Positions 49,300-60,190 of a stretch of DNA of 64,000 nt are shown in pieces (position 1 is the stretch's first letter; each line of letters opens with the position of its first letter). Where the stretch lies: positions 1,736,001 through 1,800,000 of the forward strand of contig JAFEKR010000006.1 in the NCBI GenBank assembly GCA_019022495.1, read 5' to 3'. Under the pieces are notes generated by a model. The model was not told where the DNA came from. It saw only the letters and a program-made list of their open reading frames with translations, and did no database searches. The DNA is from Epichloe hybrida. Taxonomy: Eukaryota > Ascomycota > Sordariomycetes > Hypocreales > Clavicipitaceae. Position numbers and translations under genes: made by a program.

Positions 49300-51006
49300 G
49301 GAGAGGCGTTAGCATGTGGTCCAGATGACCGGGAGAGAAGCAGCGCTTTGAATCTGCATTTGGGTTCTAGAGAGGAAGAAAGTCTCGGGTCCCAGGGCAA
49401 GTTCCAGGAGGCAGCATACACATTCTTTCTTCAGCTCATGTTTGGCTATAGGCGGAAAGTGAATGACATTGCGGGCGGCGCAGCACAATGGCGAGAAGGT
49501 CGCTTGCAATGAACGTCGGAGGGTAACAACAGCGATGGAAGCGAGAGGCGAGGGGTGCAGGACGAGGAGATGAAGATGCGAGAGGTATGAGAGTGAGTGT
49601 GAGTGAAGGCGCAGTTGGGAAGAGTAGCCAACAACGTCGATGGGGAGGAGGGAAATGAATATGAATGGAGCACCAGACTACATAAAAAGCGCTAGGGGTG
49701 CCCGGGGTGTCAGCGTCCGTCAGCGTCTGTCAGCGTCCGTCAGCGTGTTATGTACCCCCACTGTACAGAGTAGAGCAGGTACTCCGTAGTGTTGGCGACA
49801 GTGTTGGCGACCGGTCCCTCGGTCCCTCCTCCAGCTCGGAGGGAATAAGGAAGGCAGGCGTCGTTAGCAGCCGGTACAGGATACAACCGCCAACAGTCCA
49901 ACTGGTCCGGTGGCCACCGATGATGGACCACGAGACTGCCTGCAGGAAAGCGGGGCGGCGGATCCCACTGCGGCTTCTGTCTTTCTGTCTGTCCCTTCCT
50001 AAGTTGAAGTTCCTCCTGCCTCCGTTGGATGTCACCATCGCTTCTCTTCTCCAGAAAGTTGCAGGCACCTTGTATGGATTCAATTCAAACCCGTGGTAAA
50101 CCCTAGTCCATAATAAAGCATCATACTGTATGCATGTACTCCGTATGTATGACGGAGTAATGCATTCAAAAGGGCATGTTGGTCTGAAAGGCGACGTCGA
50201 AAGGTTGGTTGAGTTGGTTGACTATGTATGTATGTACTGATCAAGCTACCTCGTAATAACGGGTCTAATACGGGTCTTCCCACCCCACCAATTCGCACTT
50301 TGGTACGGAATATGTACGGATTACCTTGAAGGCCTGAAGAAACGTGTTTTCGCCCGCGCCTGCACCTGCAGGCTGTCCAACGTGCTCCAGGACTCCGCAA
50401 CAGATGACGTCGAAGTGGGGGGGGAACCCACTGGTCTGGATGAAGCCTCAGGCAGCCGCTCTTGGACAAAAGGCTCAAGCCTCCAACGCTCTTTTGCGCA
50501 TACATAGGGTTCCGCCACCGGGCGCCACTTTGCAGAAATCAAGTCGGTATAACCAAATGTCAGACATGCAATACTTTGTGCTCTTTTTCTGCTGTTTGAG
50601 ATACGCAGGTCGTTATTTAATTCGGTCATACGGAGTACGCGTAATCCGTACCCTATCCTGCACTAGTCTTGGCGATTCCTATCATTTATTCCCGCACTGT
50701 CACAGTTTTTTAGTATTGGTACGGATCCGTACATGTACATACATAGACACAAGTGCGATGGAAATTCGGTAATCGTTCTTTCATCTACGGACCAATCATG
50801 ACCCCAGTCCTAATCGCGTCCTCAAATCAGCAACCAAGTTTTAATCACCCGCCCACACGTCTCGCCTCGCGCCATGCAGAACATACTTGACTCATCTAGT
50901 TTGTGCGTCTTCTCTTCGTTACCGACTTCACTTTCCAAAAATCCACAATCACGCATCTCGTACGGAGTATGGAGTATTTCTCAGCACGTGGTTGCCGTTT
51001 CAAAAA
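49300..51006. other. intergenic region
   Basis: Probably includes the first exon and promoter of the RING ligase near 49300-49700. Also holds a 10-bp tandem repeat (GTCAGCGTCC, 49709-49746), four TACTCCGTA/TACGGAGTA motifs (49780, 50137, 50629, 50961) and a TACGGATCCGTA palindrome (50720-50731). No gene called. Confidence 0.45.
49709..49746. repeat. 10-bp tandem repeat, four copies
   Basis: Unit GTCAGCGTCC with one T variant in the second copy. Confidence 0.95.
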
Positions 51007-53919
51007 TCAGTAACCACTCTCACCGCCGTAGCCACCCTGTTGGCGGCGGCTATAGTTGTCGTTATCACGACCATATTCCTCGTTTTCCTCGTCATCACGA
51101 CCCTCGTTGCGGCGTCCGTGGCTGCGTCCGTGGCTGCTGTTTCCACCATAGCTTTCCTCACGACCGCCATAACTGCTCTCCTGACCACCATAGCCACTCT
51201 CCTGCTGGCGGCCGTATCCGCTTCCCTCACGGCCTCCGTAGCCACTGCTGCCGCCATAGTTGTTCTCTCGGCGACCATGTCCACTGTAACCGCCGTGGCT
51301 GGATTCCTGGCGTCCGTAACTGGACTCCTGACGACCGCCGTGCTCGTCGTCATCACGGCGACCATGTCCACCGTAACCGCCGTGGCTGGCTTCCTGGCGT
51401 CCGTAACTGGACTCCTGACGACCGCCGTACTCGTCGTCATCACGGCGACGGTGCTCGGAGCGCCCGCCCACGTGGCTGTCGTAATCATTGCCGTAGCCGC
51501 TGCTCTGCTGACTGTAACTGCTACTCTGTTGACTCTGTCCGTAACCGCTGCTGCTGCTCTGCTGGCTCTGCCCATAACTGCTGTCCTGGCGGCCGTAGCT
51601 CGACTGGCTCCCCGTATAAGATTCGTTGTCGTTTCGGCGATTGCTTTTGCCCTCATCCTCACTTTTACCAAATGCATCACCGAGAATAGAGCCAGCCTTG
51701 CTTAAAAAGCCCTCGAGGCCGCCCTTCTCCTCATGGGCATGTGGGACCTGGCCCGAAGGCAACTTCATGCCAGTTTGTTGTTCCACAATATTCGAAATGA
51801 GCCCAGAAGCGCCTTGAAAGATGGCGTCCGCTGCAGCTCCGGCGATCTTATTCTCCAGAGTGTCGGGCTCGCCGTAGAGTTTTCTCATCTTGAGCTTGCC
51901 AGTGCAGCCGTGCCCGTGGCCAGTGTCGTCGACACCTTCCTTGTGGTTTTCGCCTCTCCTAACGCCCTCACGAGACAGCTTCTGTCGGTATGAGTTCTGC
52001 TCGTTTCGAAGCTCGCCCCACCATGTCTGGACTTCGTTGAACATGGTGTTGCGAGCCTCGGGGACGCCATCTTGTCCCATATTTCTCTGGGCGGGATGGT
52101 GCAAGATGCCGTTGATGATGCGATCGCACAAACGGTCGACATCAGTACCATCGTTGTCGATTGCGTCCATGATCTGAGGAACGGTCCAGCTGACCATCTT
52201 AGCAGCGGTGCGGCCGGCGATTTCATTCAAGATCTAAACATGTCAGTTGATGTCAGTTGCTGTCAGATGGCTTTGTGATTGAGAGTGCCGGTAGAGTTGA
52301 TAGTTCACAAAGTTTTCTTACGTTGGAAAAGTGATCCTTGGACAGCATGGAGTGAGTAGGATCCGTGGAGCGGTCATTGTCGAATACAACGTGTTGTTCA
52401 TCCTCACTGCTCTTGATGACTTCTCCAGAGCCGGTTGCAAGCTCATTCTTGACCTGGCGGATGAGGGGGACAACAACAGGGGCCATGATGGAAAACACAA
52501 ACCGAGAAAGCTGTTCTTCGAGCTGCTCGATGATCTTGGGCAGAACGGGAATCTTCTCAACGGCAGATGTGATGCTCTTCATGATGTCATCGTGGAACTC
52601 GATGGCGGGCATAATTTGACTGTAAGTCTGTTGGACGTAGACGGTGAACTCCTCGGGATCTCGAGGAGAGACAGACATGTTCTGGACCTGAGAAGAAGCA
52701 GCATTGCCCTGAATCTCATCAATTCGTTTCTTCTGGTTCTTGCCACCAAAGAGGCTGTCGGGGATCTTGTCCAGGAGTTCACGAAGCAAGCTGGTATCTG
52801 AGTTCTTGCTATCTTGAAGGGTACCTTCCAGCTCTTCGATTTCATTCTGGGACATCTTATCCGATACTGTAGACCATGGTCAGCCAAGACGCCTGAGCGT
52901 GAGAAGGGAGATTTTCAAAGAATGCAACAACGGCACACACCTTCACCAACGACGGAATGAAGGAAGTCGACACCTCCGAAAGTTCCGGTGACGATGGGAT
53001 AGACGTCGCCATTAGCACCCTCAAGCCGAATGCGCGTGTCGCTTCCGACATGAGGGAAGATGTCTTGCTCTCCCATTTCGATCAAAGCCAGCGCACAGTA
53101 GTTGCTGTGCGCAAGAAAATCTGCGATGGTCAAATCAGCTCAGATGCTCGAAGTAAGTCACTGTGCGACTTACCCTCCAAGCAGTGAAGACCGGTTCCCA
53201 TCAGTCGAAGACACTCATAGAGTTCCTCTTTTCTTCCGCTGTCCTTGTAGTTGCGACCAAGCTCGATGCAGCGAGAGAAGAGATTCCTTACGTGCTTGGA
53301 AGAGGTCATAATACCGGCGCGATCATTTGCGATGTAGTTCTTCATGCCAGACTCGGGATCGACCGAGAGCTCGCGGTCCTCATCGATAGGGCCACGAAGG
53401 CGACGGTCATACTGTTGGGCGTCTTGGTTATCGGCATAGTTCTTGGGGTTGTCAATGTGGTCTTCGGGTCGGTAGCAGCCCAGGCGGTCAGCAGTAACCT
53501 CAAACTCGCCAGAGCCATAACCGAAAGTCAAGAAACCGAGAACGCAAAGGAGAAGGCGAATGGCTTCGGCGGAAACGGTCTTGACGGTGCCGACATCGAT
53601 GGCCTGGGAGTAGTCTCGTAGCCAGTTCCCGAAATACACCCTGGAGACCATGATTTTGTTGAACTTTTTATGTTTCATGGCTTGAGCCATGGCAAGGTTA
53701 AGGAGGGCATCTTCGATATCACCGTGTCGCCCTGCGGGAGAGAAGAGTGGCGGTCAGATTATACAAGCAGGGTGAGGGGGTGAGGGCTCTCATACAATTC
53801 AGGCCCTCAACCTTGGACGTGGAGCCGATGTTTCCAGCGCCAAAGGCAGCCGCCGGACTGATAAGAACTACAAGGACAATCAAGCCCAGGATCAAGCCAT
53901 GGTTTCTCAGATCGATCAT
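51007..53919 (-). CDS. het-C: HET-C heterokaryon incompatibility family protein
   Basis: Homologue of the Neurospora HET-C protein, whose alleles control nonself recognition after hyphal fusion; a signal peptide directs it to the secretory route or plasma membrane. Five exons are deduced: 53796-53919, 53174-53731, 52941-53120, 52322-52866 and 51007-52233. The introns are 64, 53, 74 and 88 bp, and every phase closes to 877 aa. Family hallmarks are the N-terminal LILGLIVLVVLISPAAAFGAGNI signal, WRHGDIEDALL, KFNKIMVSRVYFGNWLRDYSQAID and FGYGSGEFEVT, then FLAHSNYCALALIEMG and EIAGRTAAKMVSWTVPQI. The last 200 residues are a Gly/Ser/Tyr/Gln/Arg-rich low-complexity tail, as in HET-C. It contains a recent 87-bp tandem duplication (51271-51444). 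Whether this copy is polymorphic or active in incompatibility cannot be read from one sequence. Confidence 0.95.
51271..51444 (-). repeat. 87-bp tandem duplication in het-C tail
   Basis: 51271-51357 and 51358-51444 differ at about three bases and encode a 29-residue unit containing GRQESSYGRQE and HGGY. Confidence 0.93.
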
Positions 53920-56731
53920 TGTTTCTCCACTGGCCCAATGGCGGAAGGAAGTGTAATCGATCGCTGTTGCCTTTGATGAAGGCAGAACTAGCTGTTACAA
54001 TGCGGGGGCGGGGTTGGCTGTGGACGTTGTAGAAGCTTGCTCCTGGCCGACAGCGAGTAGAAAGTCGGACAACAAGCCTGGTGAAGTACAGAAGAGAGTA
54101 GGAAGTTCCTAGAAGCTGGATGGAATAGCAAGAGGATGGGATAAAAGCGAGATGTAATACTTGGGGAGAGAGTGCTAGAAAAGTTGATGAGTGAACGGGA
54201 GGCAGCCAGGAGGGGCAGTCCTGGAACATGAAACGATCGCAGCACGGAGTATGCGACCCCGCATCTTTCCCGACGCGCCTAACTTTCATGCGTGAAACCG
54301 GAATCATACGCATCCACCGAGGCAGGTGGTCGGATGGTGGATTCACCCCGAGAGATGTGAAATGTTGTATTCGAGATAAGCATGTTTTCCTTCTTGGTTC
54401 GCATCTCTACGCGCAAAGTCGGCCGTTTTAATGGCGAGAAGAGGAAAAGGAGTTGCAACCATTCATGCCCAGTCCAGTTCTGCCTAAGAACCTATCGATA
54501 ACGGCCATCTGTTGATGCGTAATTGCCACACGATAGGGTAGCGTCCCACGACCATGGATTTTTTCCAAAGCACCGGAAAGACCTGTCGGCCGAACTGTGC
54601 TTTGTCCAAATAGAAAGACCGGAGACCTAAAAAAGGACATGGACAGAGCATGACAGTGTCAGGCGCCAGATCGGGATGACGCCTACATGATCTTTGTATT
54701 ATGCGGGCTACCATGACCCAGAGGACTGAACTGAAGAACAAGTCCAACTAATCCATACCAACTCGAGGCACCAGGAAAACCAGAGATTTGGCGTCCAGCC
54801 CTAAAATACCACTGTCTCAGAGTTTCAGTCATTAGTAATTACGCTGGAGCTTCCGCGGCCACTGCCCGGCCGCCTCCAGCGCTTGTGCTATCAGCCCGTT
54901 GGTCCGCCGGCGGACCAGACGATCCGTTCTGAAATGTACGCACACGACCCCGAAGGTGCTGGAACGATAGTGAGGATTGTGCCATCGCTGCCCAGTCGCT
55001 TGGCACTTCTGGGCTTCTATTGCTGCTATTGGCGGGTTCCATCCATGTGCGAGGTACGAGTCAACCAGACAGAGCCGCGCGACTTTACATAGGGAGTCGC
55101 CTGAAAAGAGTCGCCAGAAGGTCACCTGTGAGCATCATGGTAGCGACTGGGTAGGTTCGGGAGAGTATCACTGCAACACCGGCCACTTCACAAAGCCTGA
55201 AGCAACACCGATTGAATACGTAATCAACATGGTACCCCAAGTTCGATAAGTATGGTCAATCGAGATGGAATTATGAAGAAAATGAAGGTATCTTCATTTT
55301 CGGCATAATAGTGCAATACTGCGCAGGTACGGCCCGATCAGACTGCTGAGGTGCATGGCCGGGATATGTATGCACGTATGTAAGGATACGAGAGGTGGAT
55401 TGGTGGATGGTGGATGGCGATGACCTCGCTGGCGGGCGGTAGTCTGTCAACTGTCCAGGTGAGGAATTGGACGCTATTGACGGGGGGTTCAGATCGTAGT
55501 GCATACAAGTGTACTCCATGCTCCTGTGCGGTGAGAAATATCAGCAACGAGCTTGGCAGGCGTTGGCGGGCGTTGGCAGGCTCGTGGCCGCTGGCAAGAC
55601 TTTCCAGAACCGTCAACGGGTCGACCCGACAGTGATCAGAGCTCAATAGTCGGGCTTGTTGTCTGCCATTACGGATGAATGCTTGTTGTTGCTCGTACAA
55701 ACCCACTCGCCGACTAAATTACCGCTGGGCACATCTGGGTACTGCAGCAGCCCGGCACCAGGGACGCCAGACGGTTCCACAGACAACGAAATACAGCACG
55801 GCCACGTAGTCCGTATTCGGTACGGACTTGCGTGTGTCTACAAGTACACGCCAACGGATGGAACACGTTGGTGATGGACTCGCTGCGAGCGTGCCTGGGT
55901 TTCAAGCTTGCGAAAGGGTTCAGTCGAGCGCCTGGGTGCAAGAGGACATGATGGGCAGCGTAAAAGCGTGTCGCGGCCATCGTTTGTAGTTGTCCCAACG
56001 CGACGTGCCAGGGGAGGGAGGACTGGAGGCAGGGTGACGGACGGGTGGGAGCACTGATGAATGGACCCGGCGAAGAGCAATCACTACGGTCGTAGTTCAT
56101 GTATGTACTACTCGCAGTGGCCGACACCGCAAGACCAGATGTCCAGCCAGCTGGCCGTCTAGTACAGTGGGGTGTACATAGGGGGGAGCCCAGCGAGCGA
56201 GAGCGGAGCACAGTGGCAGCAGGAGGGGAATGCAACCAGAGGCTGTCCATTGACCAGAGGAGCCAGCGCCTCGATTTGAGGAAATCCCTCTGTCCAGCAG
56301 AGCCAGGCGCTTGCGAGTTGGTGATTGTGCACCAACGGCAGAGGCTCTGCGAATCCTACATATTTGGGGCACCGCCCACCATCCCACCACCCGGCCCCCC
56401 CAATCTCCCCCTTCCTTTCCCTCTTTCCGCAGCTTGCTCTCAGCGGTCCCCCCTCCAAATTCCCAGACCCAGATCAGCCCAGGTCAGCCCAGATCAGCCC
56501 CAAATCCCAGAGGCTCCCCAAAAGTCGCCTCTCGCCCGCCGCCACCACCACAACCTCCCCTTCTATTCCACCACGAAACATCGCCATCCTGCATCCGCTG
56601 TCGCGCGAATACAGGCCTCCTCTCCCTACAACACCAACAGCGGTCCATCTCGGGCGTCGCTACAGAGCCCCAGCTTCCACCACCAAACCACCAGACCACC
56701 AGACCACCAGACCGCCAAAAAAACCCACATC
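53920..56731. other. 2.8-kb divergent intergenic region
   Basis: Separates het-C (minus) from the HMG-box gene (plus). It carries a GC-rich structured segment (54842-54916) with a perfect 16-bp palindrome. The CT- and CCA-rich stretch 56380-56731 is probably the HMG-gene leader. Small ORFs lack support. Confidence 0.5.
54842..54916. other. GC-rich segment with hairpin and 16-bp palindrome
   Basis: CGCTGGAG (54842-54849) pairs with CTCCAGCG (54874-54881), and GGTCCGCCGGCGGACC at 54901-54916 is a perfect palindrome. No known element was recognised. Confidence 0.6.
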
Positions 56732-58355
56732 ATGCCGCGCCAGCCTAAGAAGGCCGACGACAAAAAGGTCGCCGTCCCCGTCGCTCCTGCTCCCATGAAT
56801 CCTGCTCCCACTGCTGGAGTTATTCCTCAACCACCAATCCCCATTGGCGTTACCCAGCGCGTTGTCGACAATGAGAGCTTCCTTCGAGTTCGAGACTCGG
56901 TAAGCATACCCTCGTCTTTCACACATCTATTCTACCTTTTCCACTTGCTTCTTCTACCTTTGCACCTTCACCTTCAACCTTATCTTCACCTGCCGCTGCC
57001 GCTGCCGCTGCCGCTGCCAGCATAAAAGGGAACGCACTTGTTCGGAAAGCTTCAGCAAGCGCTGCGTACTTTTCAAAGGTGGCCAATTGAACCATTGAAC
57101 CATTTTTGCCATGCGTGCTCATGGGACCTTTTTGCACACGGTCGGTGCCCATTGCTTTCTTTCCGTTTGGTGCCTGCAATGGCAAGACGCGGTGCAACAG
57201 CCGGGCCATGCATGCTTTGTTTACATTTGAATGGACCCCGCGCCGCGCCTGGCCTGTAGCGGCCCCGCCAGCAGAGTCCCAATGTATTTTCGTCAGCGCG
57301 TCGAGCAGGGGTAGCTCGCTCCCCAACTGTGGGCGGGCTGACAGCTTCGAGCTTGGCTTCTCGGCTCGCAAGCTTGATCATTCGGCCGAGACGTCTTTCG
57401 TGCGTCCTGCGAAGCAAAGTCATGCACAAAGGCAGGGCTGCTCGCGCAATGAATGATTCGCGTCCCTGTTTTTTTCTTTCTTTTTTCTTTCTTCCCCGTG
57501 CACGCAAACCTGTCATTCACACAAGAACAATCACTATGCCGCGATTCCCGATGCTAACCTCGACAATCATAGGCTGTTGGCCGCCTGAGCACCATCCTGG
57601 AGCTTCTGCGCTCCTTCACTCAAGACTACATCCGCCAGACCAACCTTCTTCTCGGTGAGGCCACCGCCGAGGGTCAAGGCGATCTGCTCAGCTCTTTCGA
57701 GACTGCCGCTGCCAGCCTCATGATGCCTGTTCCCACCGATCTTGTTGCCCCCGCCGAGGAGAAGAAGGAGCGCAAGAAGCGCACTCATGACCCCAACGCC
57801 CCCAAGCGACCTCTCACACCTTACTTCTTGTACATGCAGCACGCCCGCTCCATCATTGCCAATGACCTCGGTACTGAGGCTCCCAAAGGTGCCGTTCAAG
57901 AGGAGGGCCAGCGCCGGTGGGCCAACATGAGCCCTACCGAGAAGAAGGGCTGGAACACCGCCTACCAGTACAACCTCCGTCTCTACAATGCCCGCGTTCA
58001 CTCCTACAAGGCCGGCAACCCTCTGGCCAAGAACATGAGCGACGAGGAGGCTCTCAAATACGCGGATGATTTCCAGATTCCCATGCCCACCATCAAGGAC
58101 GATGCCGCTGCCGAGACTCCTGCCAATGACCACGACGCCATCGCCGAACAGCTCCAGGACGAGGCCAAGACGCCCAAGAAGGCCGCTCCCCGCAAGCGGA
58201 AGGCTGCCACACCTACCGCCGACGCCACCGTTATGGAGGCTGCCAAGGCCACGCCAGCTAGCCCCGATAAGAAGCGAAGACGCACGTCTACCAAGGCCCC
58301 AGAGGACAAGGAGGAGCCCAAGAAATCCGCACGCAAGAAGACCAAGAGCTCTTAG
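56732..58355 (+). CDS. HMG-box DNA-binding protein
   Basis: Two exons, 56732-56899 and 57573-58355 (phase 0), 316 aa. The acceptor ATCATAG has a good ATGCTAACC branch site. The 673-bp intron (GTAAGC donor) is unusually long for this window. An N-terminal helical region (RLSTILELLRSFTQDYI) precedes an HMG box at about residues 128-200: DPNAPKRPLTPYFLYM, then ARSIIANDLG, VQEEGQRRWANMSPTEKKGW and YNLRLYNARVHSYKAG. A Lys/Arg/Ala-rich C-terminal tail has several nuclear-localisation-like clusters (PRKRKAA, DKKRRRTS, RKKTKSS). Family knowledge suggests a nuclear chromatin-associated architectural protein; the specific orthologue (Nhp6/Nhp10/Hmo1-like) cannot be fixed from sequence alone. Confidence 0.9.
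56900..57572 (+). other. long intron of the HMG-box gene
   Basis: 673 bp, GTAAGC to CATAG with a GCTAAC branch site. It contains a CTGCCG hexamer repeat (56990-57019) and T/C-rich stretches. Small ORFs inside do not fit in phase as an extra exon. Confidence 0.8.
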
Positions 58356-59135
58356 ATGTACCGAACCTTCCTGTTGCTGATGCATTTCTTCCTCCCTTGT
58401 TGTGTGTTCTCAATGGTGCCCAGCATGATGGCTGACTTGCGTGTGTGTGGCGGCTCCATTATCCCAAGACATGAGAGCATGGGTCCGTCTGCATCACACC
58501 TACTCTTTCCGCTTCCATCTTCTCATTTTCCTTTTTGAATAGAGGGGCATGATAGATGATGCGACGTCAGGGCCATTGACAGCCGTGTCTCCTTCAAGAG
58601 CATGTATTGGAAGACGTGGTTCCGCTCCTCCTGCCCCTTGTGCAGATGAGATGGCATCTCGCGGGGTTTCATATATTCTTTCAAGTCGTCCCAACCAGGG
58701 GGCTGGCTCTTCTTTTGTCATTTATTCATCTTTTCAGAAGCGCGGTCATAGTATGGTTTCCCCTCTTTGATGACCGGGGATGGGACATAACGTAACGCAA
58801 TGGAATGGTGTGGGTCTAAAAGGAAACGCCGAGGCATGGGTGCCTTGGACGGGCTGGCATAGTGTTTGATTTGGCTCGGTTCGATATTGTTATATCGGTC
58901 AAGGGCGGTAAGCGAAGGGGAGAGGTAGGGGTTGGGAATCTTCTTGTCGTGTATGTTCGAAAGGCGGACTGTACTTGGGCAGTGTTTTACGATGCCGTAA
59001 TGAGAGCAATGATGATACTTGTACTCCATGTTTGACGTTGGCGCGTGATGAATTTTGAAAACGGAAAGGGAACAATGTCAAGGTGAGCTATCCAGTTCTG
59101 CGATATGTAGGTACGTACGTACGTACGTTGTGTGG

Positions 59136-59157
59136 TTTTTTTTTTTTTTTTTTTTTT
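59136..59157. repeat. poly-T run of 22
   Basis: Homopolymer next to GTAC repeats (59111-59128), in the 3' flank of urease. Confidence 0.95.
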
Positions 59158-59258
59158 AATATGCTCACGATGCCCAGCCAAAATACCATGGGATCTAATC
59201 CGTATTCACCCGCCGTCAACGACCTCGCCATGACGCCATGAAAGAAAAGTCGATGAGT

Positions 59259-59283
59259 AAAAAAAAAAAAAAAAAAAAAAAAA
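59259..59283. repeat. poly-A run of 25
   Basis: Homopolymer about 55 bp downstream of the urease stop codon. Confidence 0.95.
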
Positions 59284-59337
59284 GCCAGGCATTTCTCCCG
59301 TGTATTCGACAAAAAAAAAAAACCGCCTACGACTACA

Positions 59338-60154
59338 CTAGTACACATACCAGGTCTGGGTCAAGGGCAACTCGTCCGCCGGGTCGGCCACGCACGGGAC
59401 GCCATCGGCCTCGACGACGTAGGTCTCGGGGTCGACCCTCATCTCGGGCATGGCGTCGTTGAGGCGCATGTCCTTCTTGCCGACGGCCCTGCAGCCGCGG
59501 ACGGCCTCGACGCGGCTCCGGAGGCGGTACGAGGCGGCGGTGCCGGAGGAGAGGCAGGCGGCGGAGACGAAGAGGATCTTGGAGGACGGCACGAGGGGCG
59601 CGAACATGGGGCGGCCGACGGTGGGCTGGACGGTGGGGATGGAGCCGTTGGCGTCGCCCATGGGCGCCCAGGCGGCGAGGCCGGCCTTGAGGACGAGGGA
59701 GGGCTTGGTGCCGAACCAGGCGGGGTCCCAGAGGACGAGGTCGGCGAGCTTGGAGACCTCGACGCTGCCGACGAGGTGGGCGAGGCCCTGGGCCAGGGCG
59801 GGGTTGATGGTGTACTTGCTGACGTAGCGCCTGACGCGGAAGTTGTCGTCGGCGGCGAGGGGGGGGTAATGATGATGATGATGATGATGATGATGGGAGG
59901 AGGAGGAGGAGGAGGAGGAGGAGGAGGAGGAGGAGGCGTCCTCGTCGGGTTGTTGGAGAGGCCCCCGCTGCGTCTTGTTCTTGTGCGCCGTGTTCCAGGT
60001 GCGGAGGATGACCTCGCCCACGCGGCCCATGGCCTGCGAGTCGGAGCTCATGATGCTGATGGCGCCCGTGTCCTGCAGGACGTCCTCGGCGGCGATGGTC
60101 TCGGCGCGGATGCGCGACTCGGCAAAGGCCACGTCCTCGGGGATGTTCCTCGAC

Positions 60155-60190
<36 letters not shown>

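Larger units (their letters stand above)
58356..59337. other. convergent intergenic region
   Basis: Between the 3' ends of the HMG-box and urease genes. Includes a GTAC repeat and a T run (59111-59157) and an A run (59259-59283). No gene seen. Confidence 0.5.

Noticed and set aside
50874..51705. Two overlapping plus-strand ORFs of about 271 codons
   Set aside because: Antisense of the repetitive het-C tail; the apparent Val/Thr/Ala-rich membrane-like protein is a translation artefact of GY-rich codons.
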